Assembly (NCBI RefSeq): GCF_004116465.1
Contig: NZ_PDJV01000006.1
Location: 1-64,000 of the forward strand
Source of the DNA: Arcobacter sp. F2176
GTDB lineage: Bacteria > Campylobacterota > Campylobacteria > Campylobacterales > Arcobacteraceae
Direction: 5' to 3'
DNA length: 64,000 bases
The notes under the pieces were generated by a model. That model did no database searches and was not told the DNA's origin. It was given only the letters and a program-made list of their open reading frames with translations. The position numbers were made by a program, and so were the translations under genes. Shown piece by piece: positions 54,551-63,052 of this stretch. Each line of letters starts with the position of its first letter. The first letter of the stretch is position 1.

Positions 54551-56824
54551 ATTCTCCTTATTTATAATTTCTACTGCTTTTACCATATTTTTTAGGCTAG
54601 GAATTACTTCTTCCCATTTTCTAGTTTTTAAACCACAATCTGGATTAATCCAAAGTTGTTCTTTGGGTAAAACTTCCAAAAGTGCTTTGATTTGTTTAAC
54701 AATTTCTTCCACACTTGGAATTCTTGGGCTATGGATATCATAAACACCAGGTCCAACTTCTTGTTTATAACCATGTTTTTTAAATATTTTTAAAAGTTCA
54801 TTTCCACTTCTAGCTGTCTCTATTGAAATAACATCTGCATCCATGTTTTCTATTGTTTCAATAATATCATTGAACTCACTATAACACATGTGAGTATGAA
54901 TTTGAGTCTCTTTTTTTGCACTACTTACACAAATTCTGAAATCTCTAACTGACCAATCTTCATAAATTTTAATTTTCTCTTTTCTTAGTGGATATCCTTC
55001 TTTAAATGCAGCTTCATCTACTTGAATTATTTTGATACCTGCATTTTGTAAGTTATTTACTTCATCACTTAGTGCAATTGCTATTTGTTTTGATACTTCA
55101 TCTCTTGGTTTATCATCTCTTACAAATGACCAGTTAAGTATAGTAACAGGACCTGTTAGCATTCCTTTCATGATTTTTTTAGTTTTACTTTGAGCATAAG
55201 TAATCCAATCAACTGTCATAGCTTTTGGTCTAGATATATCTCCATATATAAAAGGAGGTTTTACACATCTACTTCCATAACTTTGTACCCAGCCATTTAA
55301 AGTAAAGCCATAACCTTTTAGTTGTTCACCAAAATATTCAACCATGTCATTTCGCTCAGGTTCTCCATGAACTAAAACATCTAAATTACACTCCTCTTGA
55401 AAAGCTACACATTCATCAATATAATCTTTCATAGATTTTGTATAATCTTCTTTTGTGATTTTATTTGTTTTAAAATCACTTCTTGATTTTCTTATTTCAC
55501 TTGTTTGTGGAAAAGAACCAATAGTTGTTGTAACAAGAGCATCATACTTTAAAGCCTCTTTTTGTATCTTAATTCTCTCTTCATACTTTCCTTCTCTATT
55601 AAATGTTTTAAAGTTTTCAACTCTAGTTTGTACTTCTTTATCATGTATTAAAGGTGAAATTTTTCTGCTTTTGTTAGCATCTTTATTTTTATTTAACGCA
55701 TCAAGTTCTTTATCGTCTAAATTCCCAATTCCTTTATAAAAAACTTTTGAAAGAAGTACAACTTCATCAAGTTTTTCGCAAGCGAAACTCAACCAATTTT
55801 TAATTTCTTCATCAAGTTTATTTTCATATTTTAGTGTAAAAGGAGTATGTAGAAGTGAACAAGATGATGAGATTATGATTTTATCTTTATCAATTACTTC
55901 TGATATCTTAGTTAATAAATCAAAAGATCTTTTAATATCGTTTTTCCAAATATTCCTTCCATCAACTACTCCTGCAATTAAGTTTTTCCCTGAATTTGCA
56001 ATGATTTCTAATGAGTCTATATTTTCACTTCCATATAAAAAGTCAAGTCCTAATCCCCATATTGGAGTATTAACTAAAATCTTTGTTGCTTCATTTGAGT
56101 GTTCAAAATATGTAGTAACTATTAGTTTTATATTGTTTGTTGTAAGGCATAGTGCATCATATGTTGGTTTTATAAGACTTAAAATTTTTGCCTCATTATC
56201 TTTTACAAAGATTGGTTCATCTATTTGGATTGTCACAACTTCATCAAGTTTTGATAACTCATAAAATAGCTCTATATAAATTGGTAATATTTTGTGTAAC
56301 AACTCAAAAGTATCACCCCTATCAACTCTTTTTGATAAAGCTAAAAATGTAATAGGACCAATAAGGTTTATTTTTGTTTTTATTCCTAGTTTTTTTGCTT
56401 CTTTGTATTCATTAATTATTTTTGAAGCATTTAGTTTATACTCATCTTCTAAACTAAGTTCTGGAACTATATAGTGATAATTTGTATTAAACCATTTTGT
56501 CATCTCCATAGCAACTGAAGATTTATTTCCCCTAGCCATTGCAAAATATAGCTCTTCACCTCTTAAGTCTTTAAATCTTTTTGGAATAGCATTTAACATA
56601 ATTGCTGTGTCTAAAACATTGTCATAAAGACTAAAGTCATTTGAACTTATATATGAAATACCAGCTTCTTTTTGATAATTCCAATGTCTTTTTTTAAGTT
56701 CACTTGCAACTTTTTGCACTTCATTAAATGAGCAGTTTTTTGCCCAATAACTCTCTAATACTTTTTTTAACTCTCTTTGTTCTCCAATTCTTGGAAAACC
56801 TACGATATATGTGCTTTCTAGCAT
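54545..56824 (-). CDS. metE: Cobalamin-independent methionine synthase
   Basis: A 759-residue two-barrel enzyme. The N-terminal 'YIVGFPRIGEQRELKKVLESYW' and the C-terminal catalytic barrel ('TTIGSFPQTSEIRKSR', 'LVHGEPERNDMVEYFGEQLKGYGF', 'GVYDIHSPRIPSVEEI') are typical. Zinc ligands are in 'HTHMCYSEF' (His, Cys) and 'INPDCGLKTRKW' (Cys). It methylates homocysteine with methyl-tetrahydrofolate. AAGGATAATAAA precedes the ATG. A cysteine-rich small gene lies 47 bases upstream on the same strand. Confidence 0.97.
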   Translation of the reverse strand: MLESTYIVGFPRIGEQRELKKVLESYWAKNCSFNEVQKVASELKKRHWNYQKEAGISYISSNDFSLYDNVLDTAIMLNAIPKRFKDLRGEELYFAMARGNKSSVAMEMTKWFNTNYHYIVPELSLEDEYKLNASKIINEYKEAKKLGIKTKINLIGPITFLALSKRVDRGDTFELLHKILPIYIELFYELSKLDEVVTIQIDEPIFVKDNEAKILSLIKPTYDALCLTTNNIKLIVTTYFEHSNEATKILVNTPIWGLGLDFLYGSENIDSLEIIANSGKNLIAGVVDGRNIWKNDIKRSFDLLTKISEVIDKDKIIISSSCSLLHTPFTLKYENKLDEEIKNWLSFACEKLDEVVLLSKVFYKGIGNLDDKELDALNKNKDANKSRKISPLIHDKEVQTRVENFKTFNREGKYEERIKIQKEALKYDALVTTTIGSFPQTSEIRKSRSDFKTNKITKEDYTKSMKDYIDECVAFQEECNLDVLVHGEPERNDMVEYFGEQLKGYGFTLNGWVQSYGSRCVKPPFIYGDISRPKAMTVDWITYAQSKTKKIMKGMLTGPVTILNWSFVRDDKPRDEVSKQIAIALSDEVNNLQNAGIKIIQVDEAAFKEGYPLRKEKIKIYEDWSVRDFRICVSSAKKETQIHTHMCYSEFNDIIETIENMDADVISIETARSGNELLKIFKKHGYKQEVGPGVYDIHSPRIPSVEEIVKQIKALLEVLPKEQLWINPDCGLKTRKWEEVIPSLKNMVKAVEIINKENK

Positions 56825-56871
56825 TTTATTATCCTTAATATATTTTATGTTTATGATTTTTTGTTTGTTGA

Positions 56872-57219
56872 TTAAAGAGTAATAAGTGGGGGATGAACGC
56901 CAGTACGTCTAAAGGCAAAATGCGTTGAATAGTATGGACATCTTGGAATAAATTTAAAGTTTGAGATTGCTAGTTTTGTTTTTAATCTAAAGACACAATC
57001 ACAATAACAAGGTTTTGAATATGCAGCATAAGTTGCAGTGTTTAAAATGAGTTCTTCTAAAGGAGGGGATTCTTCTTCATCTTCATCGCAAAGACTTGAG
57101 TAGATAAAAGCAGTTTTTTTAGAGCGTACTTCATTGTCATTAAGTTTTTTTGCAGTCGAATATGCAGTGATTGCTGATAATGAAAAGTAGTTTTTTCTAA
57201 AACCTTTTAAATGTCTCAA
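56872..57219 (-). CDS. Hypothetical cysteine-rich protein upstream of metE
   Basis: 115 residues starting at TTG with AAGGGAA upstream. There is no signal or membrane segment and no family I recognise. It holds an acidic patch 'CDEDEEESPPLEEL' and a cysteine cluster 'KPCYCDCVF', then a 'PRCPYYSTHF' Cys. It ends 'RRTGVHPPLITL'. The codon use matches neighbouring genes. It lies 47 bases before metE on the same strand and may be co-transcribed with it. A metal- or redox-related role is only a guess from the Cys residues. Confidence 0.6.
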   Translation of the reverse strand: MRHLKGFRKNYFSLSAITAYSTAKKLNDNEVRSKKTAFIYSSLCDEDEEESPPLEELILNTATYAAYSKPCYCDCVFRLKTKLAISNFKFIPRCPYYSTHFAFRRTGVHPPLITL

Positions 57220-57343
57220 TTGTTTTTCCCTTTTTAAAAATAGAATATATGTTATTAAAGCTTAATTACAAATAAAAATTATTATGCTAGACTTTCAAAA
57301 AAGAAAAGGGGTAACATACTTTTTTAAGTATGAAAATAATAAT

Positions 57344-58033
57344 TTGAAATTTACATTTGTAACACTGTTTCCAAATCTTATTGAGCCTTATTTTTATGAT
57401 TCAATATTAAAAAGAGCAGTAGAAGATAACTTTATATCATATGAATTTTATAATCCAAGGGATTATACAGAAAATAAACATAAAAAGACAGATAAACAAA
57501 TGGTTGGCGGAGGAGCAGGGATGTTAATGACCCCCCAACCACTATTTGATTGTTTAGATGAAATAAAAATCAAAAATCCTGATGCTTACATTATTTTTCC
57601 ATTAGCTGCTGCAAAACCTTTTAATCAAAAAGATGCAAAAAGATTAGCAAAGAAAAAAAACATAGTTATTGTAAGTGGAAGATATGAAGGAATTGATGAA
57701 AGAGTTATAGAAAAGTATGCAAATGAAGTATTTAGTATAGGTGAATATATACTAACTGGTGGAGAATTACCTTCATTAGTTATGGCAGATGCAATTTCTA
57801 GAAATGTTGAAGGTGTACTTGGAAATGCTGACTCATTAGTAATGGAAAGTTATGAAAATAATCTTTTAGAGGCTCCATCTTTTACAAAACCTGAAAATTT
57901 CCAAAAATTAAGTATAGTTAAAGAATTTTTAAAGGGAAATCATAGTAAAATTGCCGACTTGAAAAATAATCTGGCTATTTGCAAAACAAAATATTATAGA
58001 CCAGGTTTAATCACGAATAAAAAAATAAAATAG
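57344..58033 (+). CDS. trmD: tRNA (guanine-37-N1)-methyltransferase
   Basis: A 229-residue SPOUT enzyme from a TTG start giving '[17 protein letters not shown]', which is where TrmD proteins begin. A longer frame from ATG 57284 would add 20 residues of low complexity with no ribosome site, so I consider it less likely. Motifs are '[17 protein letters not shown]', '[40 protein letters not shown]' (knot, SAM binding). It methylates G37 of tRNAs and prevents frameshifting. The rplS leader begins at its stop codon. Confidence 0.93.
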   Translation: MKFTFVTLFPNLIEPYFYDSILKRAVEDNFISYEFYNPRDYTENKHKKTDKQMVGGGAGMLMTPQPLFDCLDEIKIKNPDAYIIFPLAAAKPFNQKDAKRLAKKKNIVIVSGRYEGIDERVIEKYANEVFSIGEYILTGGELPSLVMADAISRNVEGVLGNADSLVMESYENNLLEAPSFTKPENFQKLSIVKEFLKGNHSKIADLKNNLAICKTKYYRPGLITNKKIK

Positions 58034-58070
58034 AAGTGTGATACCCCGCAACTTGCAAATGCGGGCACTT
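58034..58070 (+). promoter_or_regulatory. Structured leader before rplS
   Basis: Two stacked stems: AAGTG (58034-58038) with CACTT (58066-58070), and CCCGCA (58045-58050) with TGCGGG (58060-58065). A 6-base left bulge separates them and a 9-base loop closes them. It lies between the trmD stop and the rplS start at 58089, in a GC-rich island. It may be an autoregulatory site for ribosomal protein L19. The AAAGGG ribosome site follows. Confidence 0.45.
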
Positions 58071-58088
58071 TCACCAAAGGGAAATACA

Positions 58089-58445
58089 ATGAAAAATAGA
58101 TACATTGCGAGCTTTGAAGCAGCGCAAATTGCAGAAAAAGAGATTCCTCAATTTAGAGCGGGTGATACTGTTAGACTTGGTATTGAAATTAAAGAGGGTG
58201 AGAAAAAAAGAGTTCAGTCTTTCGAAGGTATTGTTATTGCAAGAAGTGCTGAAGGTGTAAGCGCTACTCTTACAGTAAGAAAAATTGGAGCTAACTCAGT
58301 TGGTGTTGAAAGAATTTTCCCATTATATTCAGAGTCAATTAAAACTTTTGAAGTAATAAGAAGAGGTAGAGTAAGAAGAGCTAAACTTCATTACTTAAGA
58401 GGATTAACTGGTAAAAAAGCTAGAATTAAAGAGCTTAAAAAGTAA
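58089..58445 (+). CDS. rplS: 50S ribosomal protein L19
   Basis: 118 residues from the ATG at 58089 ([14 protein letters not shown]), with AAAGGG upstream. A GTG frame from 58038 would add 17 residues that overlap the leader hairpin and do not occur in L19. Signatures are '[32 protein letters not shown]' and '[35 protein letters not shown]'. L19 lies at the 30S-50S interface. It ends before a strong terminator. trmD-rplS is a conserved pair. Confidence 0.97.
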   Translation: MKNRYIASFEAAQIAEKEIPQFRAGDTVRLGIEIKEGEKKRVQSFEGIVIARSAEGVSATLTVRKIGANSVGVERIFPLYSESIKTFEVIRRGRVRRAKLHYLRGLTGKKARIKELKK

Positions 58446-58454
58446 TCTTTTATT

Positions 58455-58480
58455 AGTCGAAGTTTTTACTTCGACTTTTT
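58455..58480 (+). terminator. Terminator behind rplS
   Basis: AGTCGAAGT (58455-58463) pairs with ACTTCGACT (58468-58476) around TTTT and is followed by TTTT. It closes the trmD-rplS unit. Confidence 0.9.
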
Positions 58481-58486
58481 CTTCTT

Positions 58487-59011
58487 ATGCTTGACTTTAA
58501 AGTCTTAATTCATACAGCACTTCAACCAGAAGCACAATATTTAATCAACTACTATAAACTCAAACAAGACATTTCTGTTCAAAATTTCAAACTATTTTTT
58601 AATGATAATATTATTTTAATAGTTTCAGGTATGGGTAAAAAAAATACTATAGATTCTTTAAAATATGTATTTGAAAACTATAATATTAAAAAAGCTATAA
58701 ATGTTGGAATTGTAGGGTGTTGTGATGAAAGTGTAAAAATAGGGACACTATTTTGTACAAATAGAATACTACTAAATATAAATTTTGCACCAATTACTAC
58801 AGTTGAGGAACCTCTTAATAGTGATGAAAACTTAGAAACACTCTTAGTAGATATGGAAAGTTCACATTTTAAAGAAATTTGTTTAAAATATATAAAAGAT
58901 GTATATATTTTTAAGGTGGTTTCTGATTATTTAGATGTAACAATTCCTAAAAAATCATTTGTTATTGAGCTTATTCAAAAAAGCTTTAAATCGTGGGAAA
59001 AATATATATGA
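58487..59011 (+). CDS. Short nucleoside phosphorylase/MTAN-like protein
   Basis: A 174-residue protein of the PNP_UDP_1 fold. It starts 'FKVLIHTALQPEAQYLINYY', has a strand 'NIILIVSGMGKKNTIDSLKYV' and 'INVGIVGCCDESVKIGTLF', and ends its active site in 'VDMESSHFKEICLKYIKDVYIFKVVSDYLD', which mirrors the MTAN 'VDMEs.A' and 'SD' catalytic segments. It is about 50 residues shorter than classical MTA/SAH nucleosidases. Substrate is not readable. Its stop overlaps the SPL-like gene in an ATGA, a strong sign of joint function. Confidence 0.7.
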   Translation: MLDFKVLIHTALQPEAQYLINYYKLKQDISVQNFKLFFNDNIILIVSGMGKKNTIDSLKYVFENYNIKKAINVGIVGCCDESVKIGTLFCTNRILLNINFAPITTVEEPLNSDENLETLLVDMESSHFKEICLKYIKDVYIFKVVSDYLDVTIPKKSFVIELIQKSFKSWEKYI

Positions 59012-60249
59012 GTATAGAAAAATTTAATGAGCACATTACAAAAACTAATTATGAAAATCTAAAAGAGAAAAATAAAGAGTTTATCAAAGAGATATATTTA
59101 AAATATCTTTTTTCATATCAAGAGTTAAAACAACTAATCGATTTTGCAATTGATTTTAATATGTGGAATGAAAAAGAGCTTTATGAAGTTTTTGAAGAAA
59201 AGTATCCTTCAAGAAAAAATGCCTTTAATCATATAAGAAAGATTTGGGAAGAGTTAAAGTCATCTTCAAACTCATATAAAAGTTTTGATGAAAAAGCTTA
59301 CGAAAAACCTAGAAGATTCTCTTTTAATGAGATAAAAAAAGAGAGTGTTGGTCTTGGTTCTTGTCCTGTTGCAAGTGAAAGTACTAGATGTTGTAATTTA
59401 CTAACTTTAGATGCGGTTCAGTCTTGTGGTTTTGATTGCTCTTATTGTTCTATTCAATCCTTTTACAATCAAGATAAAATAGGCTTTGATGTAAATTTCA
59501 AAGATAATTTAAAAAAACTAAAACTTGATCCAAATTATACTTATCATATAGGAACAGGACAGAGTTCTGATTCTCTTATGTGGGGAAATAAAGATGGTCT
59601 TTTAGATGCACTATTTGATTTTGCAAGAAAAAACCAAAATGTTATTTTAGAGTTTAAAACAAAATCAAACAACATAAAATACTTTTTGGAAAATGATGTT
59701 CCAGCAAATATTATTTGTACTTGGTCCTTAAATACACCTACAATCATAAAAAATGAAGAACATCTAACAGCAACATTAGAGCAAAGAGTTGATGCTGCAA
59801 AAGCTTTAGCAAGTAAAGGTGTAATTGTAGGCTTTCACTTTCATCCAATTGTTCATTATGAAAACTATTTAGATGAGTATAAAGAGGTTTTTGATAAATT
59901 AATAGCTGAATTTAATCCAGATGATGTAGCTTTAGTATCCTTTGGAACACTTACCTTTATAAAACCAGTTATAAATAAAATAAAAAGTAGAGATTTTAAA
60001 TCAAAAATCTTACAAATGCCCTTTGAAGAGATAAATAAAAAACAATCATATCCCTATGAAATAAAAAAAGAGATGTTTAAATTTGCCTATGACTCTTTTA
60101 AAGCATGGCACAATAAGGTATACTTCTATTTATGCATGGAAGACCACAAACTTTGGAAAGATTGTTTTGGTTATGAATATTTTTCTAACAATCAAATGGA
60201 AGATATGATGAAAATGTCGTATTTAAGCAAAATAAATAAAAGAAGATAA
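59008..60249 (+). CDS. SPL-family radical SAM protein (spore photoproduct lyase-like)
   Basis: 413 residues from the ATG at 59008, which overlaps the previous stop by 4 bases; a GTG at 58993 is less likely. The cluster motif is CGFDCSYC (CX3CX2C). Downstream alignment with B. subtilis SPL, from memory, matches 'RFVTKF' to 'LEFKTKS', 'TRFRFSVN' to 'IICTWSLN' and 'EQRVDAAKALASKG' to its counterpart. At the site of the SPL hydrogen-donor Cys141 ('ACTSD') this protein has 'GQSSD', so the Cys is Gln. A different reaction is likely. An N-terminal helical domain of about 100 residues precedes the barrel. Confidence 0.75.
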   Translation: MSIEKFNEHITKTNYENLKEKNKEFIKEIYLKYLFSYQELKQLIDFAIDFNMWNEKELYEVFEEKYPSRKNAFNHIRKIWEELKSSSNSYKSFDEKAYEKPRRFSFNEIKKESVGLGSCPVASESTRCCNLLTLDAVQSCGFDCSYCSIQSFYNQDKIGFDVNFKDNLKKLKLDPNYTYHIGTGQSSDSLMWGNKDGLLDALFDFARKNQNVILEFKTKSNNIKYFLENDVPANIICTWSLNTPTIIKNEEHLTATLEQRVDAAKALASKGVIVGFHFHPIVHYENYLDEYKEVFDKLIAEFNPDDVALVSFGTLTFIKPVINKIKSRDFKSKILQMPFEEINKKQSYPYEIKKEMFKFAYDSFKAWHNKVYFYLCMEDHKLWKDCFGYEYFSNNQMEDMMKMSYLSKINKRR

Positions 60250-61008
60250 ATGAATATACTTGAAATAGATAAATTAAGCTTTTCGTATGATAAACAAGTT
60301 ATTCTTGAGGATATAAGTTTAACAATAAAAGAGAATGATTTTTTAGCAATTATTGGACCTAATGGTGGAGGAAAATCTACCTTATTAAAAGCAATTTTGG
60401 GAATAAACAAAGTTAAAAAAGGGAAAATTAAATTCCTAGGTTCTAAGGTTGAAAAAAATATTTCTACAATAGGGTATGTTCCTCAAAATACAAATGTAAA
60501 TGTAAATTTTCCAATAAAAGTAATTGAAGTAGTAATGATGGGCCATGTTGGACATAAGCGACCATTACTTGGCTATAAAAAAGAAGAGATTGCTTGTGCT
60601 ATGGGTGCTTTAGAACAAGTTGGTATGCAAGATTTTGCCAATGTAAAAATTGGAACACTTTCAGGAGGGCAAAGGCAAAGGGTAATGATAGCCCGTGCAC
60701 TTTGTGCTCATCCTAAAATTTTACTTTTAGATGAACCAACAGCTAGTATTGATGTTGATGGACAAAAACAGATTTATGATTTATTAAAACTTTTAAATAA
60801 ATCAATTACAATTGTTGTAGTTAGCCATGACATTTCGGTTATTTTGGGGTATGCTTCAAAAGTAGCTCATATAAATAAAAAATTGACTTTTCATGATATC
60901 TCAAATAGAAAAAGTGATATTCCAAATGCTGATAATCATTTTTGTGAAGTTGAAATGCTTCAATTACTTGGAACTAATGTTGGTACTAAAAAGAGTTGCA
61001 GATGTTAG
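60250..61008 (+). CDS. Metal ABC transporter ATP-binding protein (ZnuC-like)
   Basis: 252 residues: Walker A 'GPNGGGKSTLLK', signature 'TLSGGQRQRVMIARAL', Walker B 'ILLLDEPTASID' and switch His in 'VVSHD'. The family is the zinc/manganese/iron (Znu/Mnt/Tro) type. It directly follows the SPL-like gene (no gap) and overlaps the permease gene by 7 bases. No solute-binding protein lies in the window, so the metal is not determined. Confidence 0.9.
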   Translation: MNILEIDKLSFSYDKQVILEDISLTIKENDFLAIIGPNGGGKSTLLKAILGINKVKKGKIKFLGSKVEKNISTIGYVPQNTNVNVNFPIKVIEVVMMGHVGHKRPLLGYKKEEIACAMGALEQVGMQDFANVKIGTLSGGQRQRVMIARALCAHPKILLLDEPTASIDVDGQKQIYDLLKLLNKSITIVVVSHDISVILGYASKVAHINKKLTFHDISNRKSDIPNADNHFCEVEMLQLLGTNVGTKKSCRC

Positions 61009-61811
61009 AAGCATTAAATTATTCATTTATTCAAAATGCAATTATTGCAGGATTGTTAGTTAGTATTGCTGCTGGAATTATTGGCTCATTGATTGTTGTA
61101 AATAGAATGGTATTTTTAGCAGGTGGGATGGCACACACTTCTTATGGTGGAATTGGTATTGCTATTTATTTTGGACTTCCTATTTTTTTAGGAGCTACTG
61201 TATTTTCAATTGGGGCTGCACTTTTAATGTCATATTTGACTCTTTATCAAAGGGAAAGAATAGATACATTTATTGGTCTTATTTGGGCTTGTGGTATGGC
61301 TATTGGAATTATATTAGTTGATTTAACACCTGGGTATAATGTGGATTTGATGAGTTATTTGTTTGGATCAATATTAGCAGTTGGAAAAGATGATTTAGTT
61401 TTTATGGGAACATTAGTTGCTTTTATAATTACTATTGTAAGTTTTTTTTATAGGGACATTTTGGCTGTCTCATATGATAGTGAATATGCCTCATTACGAG
61501 GAATAAATGTAAAAGTATTCTATACACTTATTTTAGTTTTATCAGCATTAACTGTTGTAATTGCAATTAAAGTTGTGGGATTGATTTTGGTAATTGCTCT
61601 TTTGACAATTCCCATATATATTGCTGAAAAACTATCAAATTCTCTGTATGGAATGATGATAATATCAGCTCTTTTATCTTCACTTTTTACGCTAGTTGGA
61701 CTCTATTTATCTTATACATATAATTTAACTTCAGGGGCAACTATAATAATTGTAAGCGCAATGTCACTATTTATGTTTATAATATATAAAAAAATTAGAG
61801 TTGGTGCTTAA
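61002..61811 (+). CDS. Metal ABC transporter permease (ZnuB-like)
   Basis: 269 residues from ATG 61002; a TTG two codons earlier is possible. About 8-9 helices. The family signature '[47 protein letters not shown]' is present, with '[15 protein letters not shown]' the coupling motif. It forms the channel for zinc, manganese or iron with the ATPase at 60250-61008. It overlaps the DedA gene by one base. Confidence 0.9.
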   Translation: MLEALNYSFIQNAIIAGLLVSIAAGIIGSLIVVNRMVFLAGGMAHTSYGGIGIAIYFGLPIFLGATVFSIGAALLMSYLTLYQRERIDTFIGLIWACGMAIGIILVDLTPGYNVDLMSYLFGSILAVGKDDLVFMGTLVAFIITIVSFFYRDILAVSYDSEYASLRGINVKVFYTLILVLSALTVVIAIKVVGLILVIALLTIPIYIAEKLSNSLYGMMIISALLSSLFTLVGLYLSYTYNLTSGATIIIVSAMSLFMFIIYKKIRVGA

Positions 61812-62419
61812 TGTTACATGAAATAGTTGACTTCATCGTTCAAACAGTTGGGAGTTTAGGCTATATAGGAATATTTATTATGATGTTCCTAGAAAGCTCT
61901 TTTTTCCCTTTTCCTAGTGAAGTAGTTATGGTACCAGCTGGATATTTAGCCTTTAAAGGCGAGATGAGTATGAGTATTGCAATTATTTGTGGAGTATTGG
62001 GAAGTTTATCTGGAGCTTTGTTTAACTATTATTTAGCCGTAAAATTTGGAAGAAAGTTTTTAATTAAATATGGAAAGTATTTTTTCATAAATGAAGAGAC
62101 TATAAATAAAATGGAAAAGTTTTTTAAAGATCATGGGAATATTTCAACCTTTTCAGGAAGATTGATTCCAGCTGTTCGTCAATATATTTCATTTCCAGCA
62201 GGTTTAGCAAAAATGAATATATTTTTATTCTCTTTGTATACTAGTTTAGGTGCTGCTATTTGGGTTATAATATTAGTTTTAGTAGGGTACTTTATAGGAG
62301 ATAATCAACTTTTAATCAAAGAGTATTTAAGAGTTATTATTATTGCTATTTTAATAGTATTAAGTATAGTTGCATACCTTTATTATAAAAATTTTAAAAG
62401 AAAAAGTTTAAAAGTATGA
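61811..62419 (+). CDS. DedA family membrane protein
   Basis: A 202-residue protein with the DedA/SNARE-associated region '[22 protein letters not shown]' and '[22 protein letters not shown]', plus four or more helices. DedA proteins act in lipid carrier recycling and membrane potential. Which role applies here is unknown. It starts at the permease stop with one-base overlap and overlaps the SDR by 4 bases. Confidence 0.9.
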   Translation: MLHEIVDFIVQTVGSLGYIGIFIMMFLESSFFPFPSEVVMVPAGYLAFKGEMSMSIAIICGVLGSLSGALFNYYLAVKFGRKFLIKYGKYFFINEETINKMEKFFKDHGNISTFSGRLIPAVRQYISFPAGLAKMNIFLFSLYTSLGAAIWVIILVLVGYFIGDNQLLIKEYLRVIIIAILIVLSIVAYLYYKNFKRKSLKV

Positions 62420-63051
62420 AAGCAATAGTTACAGGATATAACTCAGGAATTGGAAAAGCTATTTCTGATATTTTAGAAAGTAATGCTTATGAAGTTATAA
62501 AACTAAAAAGTAGATTAAATGATTTTGATTCTTTAGAAAAAGAGATAAAATCTTTACTTAAAGAGAACGATATCAATATTTTGGTAAATTGTGCAGGTAT
62601 TGGTATTTTTAAACCCCATGAAGAGATATCTTTAGCTAAAATAAAAGAGTTAATTGATGTAAATTTAACAGCACCAATAATTTTATCAAATTTACTCCTT
62701 AGAAGTTTGAAAAAGACAAAGGGACATATTATAAATGTAGCTTCAATTGAAGCTACAAGACATTCAAAGTTTTCAGCACTTTATACTGCTACAAAATCAG
62801 GACTTAGGAATTTTGGTTTAGCACTATTTGAAGAGCTTAGACGAAGTGATGTAAAAGTTACAACAATAAATCCAGACCTTACAAAAACAAATTTTTTCGA
62901 CGATTTTAATTTTGAACCAGGAGATAGTAAAAATTCATATCTAATAGCAGACGATATTGCAAAAAGTGTATTAGAAATCATAAATTATAATGGTGTTATT
63001 ACTGATATAACAATTAGGCCTCAAAAACTAGAGATAAAAAAGAAGATTTAA
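62416..63051 (+). CDS. Short-chain dehydrogenase/reductase
   Basis: A 211-residue SDR. Cofactor motif '[16 protein letters not shown]', 'VNCAGIG', catalytic Ser in '[15 protein letters not shown]' and 'YTATKSG' (Tyr, Lys). It is shorter than classic SDRs, lacking a substrate lid. The substrate is unknown. It overlaps DedA by 4 bases and is followed one base later by mgtE. Confidence 0.88.
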   Translation: MKAIVTGYNSGIGKAISDILESNAYEVIKLKSRLNDFDSLEKEIKSLLKENDINILVNCAGIGIFKPHEEISLAKIKELIDVNLTAPIILSNLLLRSLKKTKGHIINVASIEATRHSKFSALYTATKSGLRNFGLALFEELRRSDVKVTTINPDLTKTNFFDDFNFEPGDSKNSYLIADDIAKSVLEIINYNGVITDITIRPQKLEIKKKI

Positions 63052-63052
63052 T

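Noticed and set aside
55455-56474. Reading frames antisense to metE
   Set aside because: They are hydrophobic Phe/Leu/Ser-rich shadows of the metE coding frame, without starts supported by ribosome sites.
57284-57343. 20-residue N-terminal extension of trmD from ATG 57284
   Set aside because: It has no ribosome binding site and low-complexity sequence, and TrmD proteins start at the 'KFTFVTLFP' segment, so the TTG at 57344 is preferred.
58038-58088. 17-residue extension of rplS from GTG 58038
   Set aside because: It would translate the leader hairpin, and L19 proteins start at MKNRYI, which has AAAGGG before its ATG at 58089.
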